The notes beneath the pieces were generated by a model. The model searched no databases and was not told where the DNA came from. It saw only the letters and a list, made by a program, of their open reading frames with translations. A DNA stretch of 19,166 bases. Source: JAHJCW01 sp965369995. Lineage in GTDB: Bacteria; Fidelibacterota; Marinisomatia; Marinisomatales; JAHJCW01. A program made the translations under genes and the position numbers. Location: positions 1-19,166 of the forward strand of contig CBDURO010000030.1 in NCBI GenBank assembly GCA_965369995.1, read 5' to 3'. The first letter of the stretch is position 1, and every line of letters begins with the position of its first letter. Positions 1-6,281 of the stretch are shown piece by piece.

Positions 1-776
1 GAGCTTTCATCCTGGCAGGTAACTACTAAACCAGTTGGAAGATGAGTTATACGAACAGCGGATTCAGTTTTATTTACATGTTGACCTCCGGCTCCACTTG
101 CGCGATAAGTATCAATCTTGAGGTCTTCATTGCGTACTTCAATGTCAGCTTCTTCAGCTTCCGGTAAAATTGCAACAGTAGCAGCTGATGTGTGAACTCT
201 GCCACTTGCTTCTGTTTTTGGTACACGTTGTACTCGGTGAACTCCACTCTCATACTTCATTTTACCATAAGCACCTTTACCCGCTATAGAAAATACGATT
301 TCCTTAAATCCACCAATGCCTGTTCCATTAGCATCCATAACATGATATTGCCAATTGGATCGTTCGGCAAAACGTGAATACATTCTAAATAGATCTGAAA
401 CGAACAGAGCCGCTTCATCCCCTCCGGTACCGGCTCGTATTTCAACAATAATATTTTTGTTGTCATTCGGGTCTTTTGGTATGAGCAAAACTTTTAACTT
501 TTCCTCACATTTCTGAAGTTCTAATTCAGTATTTGGCAAATCGTCTTTGGCAATTTCTTTCAACTCTTCATCATCGCTACTCAGTATATCTTGATATTCT
601 TCAATCTGCTTATTAAGAGCAACATACACCCTCGCCTGATTTACTATATCTTCGATTGAGCTGCGTTCTTTAGAAATTTCGATGACTTTTGAATTATCAG
701 CAAGGATTTCAGGATCTGTCAATGATTTTTCAAGCGCTTCGAAACGGTCAATTAGTTGCTGTAGTTTTTTTATCAT
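1..776 (-). CDS. prfA: Peptide chain release factor 1 (RF1), C-terminus cut by window edge
   Basis: RF1 recognises UAA and UAG in the ribosomal A site and triggers hydrolysis of the peptidyl-tRNA ester. About 258 codons are visible. The N-terminal coiled-coil domain begins MIKKLQQLIDRFEALEKSL. The conserved stretch with GTGGDEAALF follows. The stop-codon reading tripeptide is PKT at about residues 186-188, inside HRVQRVPKTEASGR; this PxT form marks RF1, since RF2 has SPF. The catalytic GGQ is at residues 230-232 (bases 81-89), followed by HVNKTESAVRITHLPTG. Positions match the usual RF1 spacing, so only about the last 100 residues are missing. The ATG overlaps the TGA of the upstream DUF1385 gene as ATGA, so translational coupling is likely. 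The order rpmE, DUF1385, prfA is a recurrent bacterial arrangement, usually continued by prmC, which would lie just outside the window. Confidence 0.97.
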   Translation of the reverse strand, partial: MIKKLQQLIDRFEALEKSLTDPEILADNSKVIEISKERSSIEDIVNQARVYVALNKQIEEYQDILSSDDEELKEIAKDDLPNTELELQKCEEKLKVLLIPKDPNDNKNIIVEIRAGTGGDEAALFVSDLFRMYSRFAERSNWQYHVMDANGTGIGGFKEIVFSIAGKGAYGKMKYESGVHRVQRVPKTEASGRVHTSAATVAILPEAEEADIEVRNEDLKIDTYRASGAGGQHVNKTESAVRITHLPTGLVVTCQDES

Positions 777-1747
777 CCGATTGCTTCTGCTACATATTTT
801 TTACCGATGACATCTTTATATCTGTCACCGAATGCTGATTTTAATGACTCAATCGCCACTTCTACCATTTCATCTTCCGGTTCTTTGGTGGTGATATGTT
901 GTAACCATAATCCCGGTGCTCTTAGCATACGGAAGATTATATTATCGCCATTGCGGGCGCTAATTTTTAATACTTCATAGCCAATACCGGCTACTAAGGG
1001 CATCATCAGCAAATGTAATAGGATTCTTGAAATAACGGTAAGACTACCAAAAAAACCTATAAAAACAGTGTCGATTATCGAGAAAATAAGTATAGCTGAA
1101 ATCATTACAATAAATAAAAAACTTGTTCCACAACGCGGGTGTTGAGTTGGAAAAGATTGAGCATTTTTTACTGTAACTGCCTTACCTGATTCAAAATTAT
1201 ATACAACGCGGTGTTCGGCTCCGTGATATTGAAAAAGTCTTTTAACGTCTTTCATAAATGATATTAAAACTAAGTACAATATGAAAAAGGTGATCCGAAA
1301 AAAACCAGCTATTAGATTGAACAAAAATGCATCCTTACTAACTAAAAACAATTTTGTTGTTATCCAATATGGTGCTGCCATAAAAAGTGCAAGTGCTAAA
1401 AGTATTGCAGTAGAAGTAGTAAAAAATCCTGCCAATTTACCTGGTTCTTTCTTTTTATCTTTTTCCGGCGTGGCTATTTCGGCTGACCATTGTAATGTTC
1501 GCATCCCCATTTTTAACGCTTCAAAAAGCGATATCATTCCACGCAGTACCGGTTTTTTCCATGTCTTGCTTTTTTCTGCCTTTGAGGTGAAATCATGCCT
1601 ATCAATGTGGATTTTCCCATCCGCATCGCGGACAGCGGTTGCATATGCTCCCGGAACGCGCATCATCACACCTTCTATCACAGCTTGTCCACCAACCAAA
1701 ATCGACGGTTTCATTAATGTATTAATTATAATTTTTTTTAGAAACAT
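773..1747 (-). CDS. DUF1385 (YqhQ-family) integral membrane protein
   Basis: This is a 324-residue member of the DUF1385/YqhQ family, whose biochemical role is not established. The family hallmarks are visible: GGQAVIEGVMMR at about residues 19-30, FQYHGAEHRVVYNFESG at 172-188, and HPRCGTSF at 203-210. The conserved His, Glu and Cys residues could bind metal or form an active site, which is inference. Hydrophobic segments lie at about 112-130, 143-165, 209-232 and 236-256. The ATG at 1747 has a GGAAG motif very close in front of it. An alternative start at Met12 (base 1714), just before the conserved core, has no visible ribosome-binding site. The gene lies behind the rpmE terminator and its TGA overlaps the prfA ATG. 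The family is often found next to rpmE and prfA, which hints at a link to translation, but no function should be assumed. Confidence 0.92.
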   Translation of the reverse strand: MFLKKIIINTLMKPSILVGGQAVIEGVMMRVPGAYATAVRDADGKIHIDRHDFTSKAEKSKTWKKPVLRGMISLFEALKMGMRTLQWSAEIATPEKDKKKEPGKLAGFFTTSTAILLALALFMAAPYWITTKLFLVSKDAFLFNLIAGFFRITFFILYLVLISFMKDVKRLFQYHGAEHRVVYNFESGKAVTVKNAQSFPTQHPRCGTSFLFIVMISAILIFSIIDTVFIGFFGSLTVISRILLHLLMMPLVAGIGYEVLKISARNGDNIIFRMLRAPGLWLQHITTKEPEDEMVEVAIESLKSAFGDRYKDVIGKKYVAEAIG

Positions 1748-1798
1748 ATCTTCCGCTTAATCTTTATCAATATAATCACTAACAATACTCAAAGATAC

Positions 1799-1840
1799 AA
1801 AAAGGACTTCTATCTTTCGAATGAAAACAGAAGTCCTTTT
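1799..1840 (-). terminator. Rho-independent terminator after rpmE
   Basis: A perfect 12-bp inverted repeat, AAAAGGACTTCT at 1800-1811 and AGAAGTCCTTTT at 1829-1840, encloses a 17-nt loop. Read on the minus strand, the stem is followed by a run of five T (1803-1799), as expected for an intrinsic terminator ten bases after the rpmE stop codon. The A-rich left arm would also give a T-run in the opposite direction. It would separate strong rpmE expression from the following DUF1385-prfA pair, or allow partial read-through. Confidence 0.85.
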
Positions 1841-1850
1841 CAATATTTTG

Positions 1851-2060
1851 CTACTTAGCTTGGCGTTTTCCGTATTTTCTCTCAAATTTTTCAATTCTAC
1901 CGGCTGTATCAACTAATTTTTGCTTACCGGAAAAGAACGGATGACAAACGTTACAAATATCAATCCGTTGATCGCCAATAGCACTATAAACCTTAAATGT
2001 ATTACCGCATGCACAACGCACGGTCCCAAGTTTGTATTCAGGATGTATTTTTTCTTTCAT
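1851..2060 (-). CDS. rpmE: 50S ribosomal protein L31, zinc-binding type
   Basis: L31 is a small large-subunit protein that contributes to the bridge between ribosomal subunits. The 69-residue sequence has the four cysteines of the zinc-containing (C+) form, as CAC near residues 16-18 and CNVC near residues 36-39. The usual L31 signature HPFFSGKQKLVDTAGRIEKF follows, then a basic C-terminus. The ATG is preceded by a clear AGGAGA Shine-Dalgarno sequence with good spacing. A strong hairpin terminator follows the stop codon after about ten bases. The gene diverges from the aminotransferase-pckA unit across a 268-bp AT-rich spacer. The C+ form is the zinc-replete paralogue; no second L31 copy is visible here. 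Confidence 0.97.
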   Translation of the reverse strand: MKEKIHPEYKLGTVRCACGNTFKVYSAIGDQRIDICNVCHPFFSGKQKLVDTAGRIEKFERKYGKRQAK

Positions 2061-2211
2061 CCGATTCTCCTGTTCTAATCTACATACAAAAATTAATTAT
2101 ATAAAATTCTTCTATTTACGGGGGCAGAGTTTAATAAAATATAAATAATATTCCTTGTAATATTTTATTAGTTGTATGATGAATATTAGTATCACATTAC
2201 ACAAAAATATT

Positions 2212-2229
2212 TTATTCAAATTTGAATAA
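2212..2229. promoter_or_regulatory. 18-bp perfect palindrome, candidate operator
   Basis: TTATTCAAATTTGAATAA is an exact inverted repeat of two 9-base arms with no spacer. It sits in the divergent spacer between rpmE and the aminotransferase gene, about 100 bases before the latter's ATG and about 150 bases before the rpmE start. Uninterrupted palindromes of this size are typical of sites bound by dimeric helix-turn-helix repressors. No regulator gene is adjacent, so the binding protein is unknown. The local sequence is very AT-rich, which raises the chance of a random palindrome, although 18 exact bases is long. Confidence 0.45.
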
Positions 2230-2285
2230 TTATGGTTTAATTTTTAAGATTACTGTAATTTTTACTTAGTTAGTTTCAAACTTTA

Positions 2286-2314
2286 TTAATAACAGTATCT
2301 AAGTTTATTATAAT
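2286..2314 (+). promoter_or_regulatory. Candidate sigma-70-like promoter for the aminotransferase-pckA unit
   Basis: A perfect TATAAT at 2309-2314 lies 17 bases after TTAATA (2286-2291), which matches four of six bases of the TTGACA consensus. Transcription would begin near 2321, giving a leader of only about eight bases before the ATG at 2329. This agrees with the absence of any Shine-Dalgarno sequence there. The very high AT content makes chance matches easy, so this is tentative. Confidence 0.35.
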
Positions 2315-2328
2315 AAGAATAAAAAATT

Positions 2329-3543
2329 ATGAGTATTAGTCAAATCGCAAGAAGTCTTACTCCTTCCGCTACATTAAAACTAAATGAAAAAGCCACAATT
2401 TTGCGCCAGAAAGGCGATCCGGTTATTCATTTAGGTGGTGGAGAACCTAAAAGCAAAGCTCCTTTTGATGCTATTTTAGCAACTACCGGATTGTTAGATT
2501 CGGGAGAAATTAGATATTCTCCTCCGGATGGTACTGTAGCGATGAAAAAAGCAATTATTCGTTATACGGAAGAACACTACAATCGCTTAATCGAGCCTCG
2601 ACAAATCATTGCATCTAACGGTGCTAAACAATCAATCATGGTAGCCTTGCAAGCTATTCTAAATCCCCACGAAGAAGTGATTTTCCCTGCTCCTTATTGG
2701 GTCAGCTATCCTGATATGGTAAAACTTTGTCAGGGCGTACCGATTCCAGTACTACCCGAAGATGGAACTTTTTATCCAAGACTATCGGATATTGAAGAGA
2801 ATGTAGGTTCTTACACAAAAGCAGTTATAATTAACAGTCCCAACAATCCGACCGGAGCTGCTTATTCTGAAGAATTTGTTTCTGATATCATTGATTTTTG
2901 CAAAAAACGAGATTTATATCTAATAATGGATGACATTTATAATCGTTTAGTCTTTGATAACCGCAAACCAAGCAATTGTTTCGACTATATAAAGGAATTT
3001 GGTGATAACTCCAAGTTCATTTTAATCAATGGAGTATCAAAACAATATGCCATGACTGGGTTCAGAATTGGTTGGGCAATTGGTAATAAAAATCTAATAG
3101 AAGTAATGACAAATATTCAAAGTCATCAAACTTCGGGACCGCCGACGATATCGCAAAAAGCGGCTATAGGAGCAATAAATGGTGTTCAATCTTCAGTTGA
3201 AAATCTTCGAGAAGCATTAGAAAACCGAAGAAATATTATGATTGACAATCTGAATTCATTTGATGGACTAAAAGTAACAAAGCCTGATGGCACATTTTAT
3301 TGCTTCGTAGATTTTAGCCATTATAATCCCAACTCCGTTGAACTATCAGAATTGCTCCTTGATAAAGTACAAGTCATAACAGTCCCCGGCTTGGCCTTTG
3401 GCCTCGATGGATATTTACGATTGAGTTATTGTGGGGGAGTAAATGATATAAGAGAAGGAATTGAAAGAATTCAGTGGGTACTCGATCCTGATGCTCCTAA
3501 TGAATTATACATTGGTGAACGTAAATTAGTGAGGGACTGGTAA
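2329..3543 (+). CDS. PLP-dependent class I aminotransferase, aspartate aminotransferase type
   Basis: The 404-residue protein is a fold-type I, class I/II aminotransferase that most resembles aspartate aminotransferases of the AspB group. It would interconvert aspartate and 2-oxoglutarate with oxaloacetate and glutamate. Visible motifs are YSPPDG near residue 63, PYWVSYPDM at 122-130, SPNNPTG at 170-176, DDIY at 201-204 (Asp for the pyridine nitrogen, Tyr for O3'), and the cofactor lysine K238 within GVSKQYAMTGFRIGW. The YLRLSYC segment near the C-terminus holds the arginine that binds the substrate alpha-carboxylate. Length is normal for the family. No ribosome-binding site precedes the ATG. 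The stop codon shares one base with the pckA start (TAATG), so the two proteins are probably co-translated. That neighbour supports aspartate as the substrate, because its oxaloacetate product is the PEPCK substrate. Other amino acid substrates cannot be excluded by sequence alone. Confidence 0.9.
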   Translation: MSISQIARSLTPSATLKLNEKATILRQKGDPVIHLGGGEPKSKAPFDAILATTGLLDSGEIRYSPPDGTVAMKKAIIRYTEEHYNRLIEPRQIIASNGAKQSIMVALQAILNPHEEVIFPAPYWVSYPDMVKLCQGVPIPVLPEDGTFYPRLSDIEENVGSYTKAVIINSPNNPTGAAYSEEFVSDIIDFCKKRDLYLIMDDIYNRLVFDNRKPSNCFDYIKEFGDNSKFILINGVSKQYAMTGFRIGWAIGNKNLIEVMTNIQSHQTSGPPTISQKAAIGAINGVQSSVENLREALENRRNIMIDNLNSFDGLKVTKPDGTFYCFVDFSHYNPNSVELSELLLDKVQVITVPGLAFGLDGYLRLSYCGGVNDIREGIERIQWVLDPDAPNELYIGERKLVRDW

Positions 3544-5192
3544 TGAGTAAATATTTAAAAATCAAATCGCCCGCTGCTAATCAGGCACGTACTTTAGCAT
3601 CAAGTTATGGACTTACTAATCACGGCTTAAAACATCTTGATACTGTCTATTGGAACCTTTCAACACCAGCTTTATATGAAGAGATAATTTTTAGAAGTGA
3701 AGGTAGTATTGTAAATCAAGGTCCTGTTTCAGTAAATACAGGTAAACACTCAGCTCGTGCGGCCAATGATAAATTTGTCGTACAAGAAGATACAACAATT
3801 GATGATATTTGGTGGGGCGATTATAATCGTCCAATAAGCCCTGAAAAATTTAACACAATACTAACGCGCGCTCAATCTTATGTACAAGGAGATGATCTAT
3901 TCGTCCAAGATTGCTATGCCGGCAATGACCCAAATTATCGATTACCTGTACGAATAATCACTGAACATGCCTGGCAAAGTTTATTTGCTCGTAATATGCT
4001 TATCACGACCACCAATCAAGATGAATTGAAACACTTTATACCTGAATTTACAATAATAACACTTCCCGGATTTAAAGTAGATCCAAAAATTGATGGTACA
4101 AATAGTAGTACAACTATTGTGTTAAATTTTGCAGAGAGGGTCGCTATTATTGCTAATTCACTTTATGGTGGTGAAATTAAAAAATCAGTTTTTACCGTCT
4201 TGAATTTTTTACTCACTTTTCGCGACGTTTTGCCGATGCATTGTTCTGCAAATGTAGGGAAAAAGAATGATGCTGCCCTCTTTTTCGGACTAAGCGGAAC
4301 CGGTAAAACTACCCTTTCAGCTGATCCTAATCGTTTTCTTATCGGAGATGATGAACATGGATGGTCTGCAGATGGCATTTTTAACTTTGAAGGTGGTTGC
4401 TACGCAAAAGTTATTCGGTTATCGGCAGAATATGAACCGGAAATTTACGCATGTACCAAAAAATTTGGTTCGGTATTAGAAAATGTTGTATTTGATGAAG
4501 TAAATCGAAAGATCGACCTAGATGATGATGTCTATACTGAAAACACTAGAATTTCATATCCATTGCACTACATTCCCAATACAGTGCCGGAAGGTATGGT
4601 TAACTCTCATCCGAAGAATATAATATTCTTAACCTGTGATGCTTCTGGTGTGATGCCGCCAATTGCGCGTCTAAGTCCCGAGCAAGCTCAATACCACTTC
4701 ATAAGCGGATACACTTCAAAGGTAGCCGGTACAGAGATAGGTTTGGGAATTGAGCCCAAAATCACTTTTAGTGCCTGTTTTGGCGCACCCTTCATGGTGC
4801 GACACCCCTCCGTATATGCCGCGATGCTTAAAGAGCGTATGCATAAACACCATGCCCAGTGCTGGTTGGTAAATACCGGATGGGTTGGTGGTCGCTTTGG
4901 CGTTGGTAAGCGTATTAGCATTCACCATACCAGAAATCTACTCAATGCAGCTCTGGACGGCAAACTTGATAAGGTTAAGTTTCGTAAAGATAAATTATTT
5001 GGATTCGAAGTCCCATTATCCTGTCCAGACGTTCCTGAGGATATTTTAGAACCGTCAAATTCATGGGGAGACAGCAAGGATTATTGGAAAAAATATGATT
5101 CTTTAGCAGCTCGCTTTAATCAGAATTTTAAGCTGTTTGCGAATAAATGTTCTCAACCTGTTATTGACGCTGGGCCAAAAAGACTAAAATAA
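3543..5192 (+). CDS. pckA: ATP-dependent phosphoenolpyruvate carboxykinase
   Basis: PckA catalyses oxaloacetate + ATP to phosphoenolpyruvate + CO2 + ADP in the cytoplasm, the entry step of gluconeogenesis; in some anaerobes it runs in the carboxylating direction. The 549-residue sequence carries the ATP-type P-loop GLSGTGKTTLS at about 249-259 and the kinase-2 metal motif GDDEHGW at 268-274. The metal-ligand region includes YGGEIKKS near 208-215 and MHCSANVG near 232-239. The later conserved blocks FLTCDASGVMPP and NTGWVGGRFGVGKRI are also present. The substrate-binding N-terminal block reads NTGKHSARAANDKFVV. The P-loop sequence separates it from GTP-dependent PEPCK. The ATG overlaps the aminotransferase stop by one base and has GAGGG about ten bases upstream. 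Together the two genes form an aspartate-to-PEP module. Confidence 0.97.
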   Translation: MSKYLKIKSPAANQARTLASSYGLTNHGLKHLDTVYWNLSTPALYEEIIFRSEGSIVNQGPVSVNTGKHSARAANDKFVVQEDTTIDDIWWGDYNRPISPEKFNTILTRAQSYVQGDDLFVQDCYAGNDPNYRLPVRIITEHAWQSLFARNMLITTTNQDELKHFIPEFTIITLPGFKVDPKIDGTNSSTTIVLNFAERVAIIANSLYGGEIKKSVFTVLNFLLTFRDVLPMHCSANVGKKNDAALFFGLSGTGKTTLSADPNRFLIGDDEHGWSADGIFNFEGGCYAKVIRLSAEYEPEIYACTKKFGSVLENVVFDEVNRKIDLDDDVYTENTRISYPLHYIPNTVPEGMVNSHPKNIIFLTCDASGVMPPIARLSPEQAQYHFISGYTSKVAGTEIGLGIEPKITFSACFGAPFMVRHPSVYAAMLKERMHKHHAQCWLVNTGWVGGRFGVGKRISIHHTRNLLNAALDGKLDKVKFRKDKLFGFEVPLSCPDVPEDILEPSNSWGDSKDYWKKYDSLAARFNQNFKLFANKCSQPVIDAGPKRLK

Positions 5193-5230
5193 TCTTATCT
5201 AATTAAAATAAATTTTCCGACCGATATAAT

Positions 5231-6214
5231 TCACACTGTGTGCTGTTTTTTATGATAATCTACTGTGTTGAAATTATTGTCTAATGGAGTTTTGGGAGTT
5301 TCCTTTTTCTCTTGAGGTTTTCTTTTCGGTTTAGTTTTTATTTTTTTTTTCGGTTTTTCCTCAATCTCATACTCTTCTGATAATACCTTTTTAACTTTAC
5401 ATTTTCCCTTGTTAACAGCACTCTTCGATTTGCTACGGGGTTTTGGTACATTTTTAACTTTTACGCTCTGTAAAGTATCATCATCTTCGATAATATTTGT
5501 AGGTTTATTATCTATTACCTCCGGGTTGAGAATATCTTCATCAAACTTAAAATCTTGCGGATTATATAAACCATGGATTGCACCATAACCACGGGTAATT
5601 CCATTGCCCAGGCCAATATAATTTGGTAATACAAAATTAGTTTGGAATTCACCTGAGAAGGAACCCCAATTATTTTCGTAAACCGGTTTTGGAAATATAG
5701 AATTGAGTTTTAACTTAGTATACACTTTATCATTTAGATCAACACCCATTTCTCGCGCTAAAAACACAATATTTTGACCTAGTAAACGATTTAAAAATAC
5801 TATTCTGTCTTTATTTTTTAAAAATTTATAACGGTTTTGTGTATTTTTACTCAGCGCAATCCAGGGCGATACAAATCTATATCTGAGTAATTGATCGACA
5901 TGTTTAAATTGATTGATACTTTCTTCTATATCTATATCTAAAATGTTGAAAGTAATATTCCCGAAATTTAACAATTCAAAATCTTTAGTAATTGATAGTA
6001 CTGGATCTGTGCCTTCTTTGATACCAACTATATAAATCTGTTCATTCAGTATTTTAACTTGTACTCGTGGATATAAAAACTCGTCGCGATAACGACCATC
6101 CAACATTGGTATTACAGGGCTATTAGGGTATTGCTTCATAAAAACACCTTTTACTTGGTAGGCAGTCTTTTTTACCGGTTTATCAGTTATTAATCGAGCT
6201 ACAATTGTTTTCAC
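5231..6214 (-). CDS. Stand-alone Cas6b-like RAMP protein with charged C-terminal tail
   Basis: Residues 1-215 resemble the Cas6b subfamily of CRISPR RNA endonucleases. There is an N-terminal ferredoxin-like half (KKTAYQVKG near 15-23, LYPRVQVKI near 47-55, VGIKEG near 63-68) and a second half with YRFVSPWIALSKNTQNRYK (112-130) and LNRLLGQNIVFLAREMG (141-157). The RAMP glycine-rich loop, IGLGNGITRGYGAI, is at 200-213. Classical Cas6 proteins bind repeat RNA and cut it using an N-terminal histidine. Here no histidine occurs before residue 105, and the stretch where Cas6b proteins I recall have histidines reads VIPMLDGRYRDEF. Residues 216-327 form a low-complexity tail, acidic at about 222-246 and then lysine-rich to about 309. 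The start is GTG, preceded by AAAGGA with suitable spacing. It follows rho by 67 bases and is the last gene of the minus-strand run, convergent with pckA. No cas gene or repeat array is nearby. Assignment rests on remembered family patterns; catalytic activity is uncertain. Confidence 0.72.
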   Translation of the reverse strand: MKTIVARLITDKPVKKTAYQVKGVFMKQYPNSPVIPMLDGRYRDEFLYPRVQVKILNEQIYIVGIKEGTDPVLSITKDFELLNFGNITFNILDIDIEESINQFKHVDQLLRYRFVSPWIALSKNTQNRYKFLKNKDRIVFLNRLLGQNIVFLAREMGVDLNDKVYTKLKLNSIFPKPVYENNWGSFSGEFQTNFVLPNYIGLGNGITRGYGAIHGLYNPQDFKFDEDILNPEVIDNKPTNIIEDDDTLQSVKVKNVPKPRSKSKSAVNKGKCKVKKVLSEEYEIEEKPKKKIKTKPKRKPQEKKETPKTPLDNNFNTVDYHKKQHTV

Positions 6215-6281
6215 AGATTGTAATCCTTTTGACTTTAATATAGAGTAAAAATAAATTAAACTTAAATCAATAATTGCAATA

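Noticed and set aside
213..221. PKT instead of PAT/PVT in the RF1 stop-codon recognition tripeptide
   Set aside because: The middle position varies in RF1 proteins; the proline and threonine that define RF1 are kept, so no altered stop-codon reading is implied.
1281..1760. Open frame of 159 codons on the plus strand opposite the DUF1385 gene
   Set aside because: It is antisense to a well-conserved membrane protein gene and shows no recognisable motif; an antisense shadow.
2135..2167. TAAAATAT ... ATATTTTA inverted repeat in the rpmE upstream spacer
   Set aside because: Composed only of A and T in a spacer with extreme AT content, with no T-run logic or conserved loop; likely compositional.
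5218..5257. Possible terminator after pckA: short CACA/TGTG hairpin followed by a T6 run
   Set aside because: The stem is only four base pairs and the T-run is part of the coding end of the convergent Cas6-like gene; too weak to annotate.
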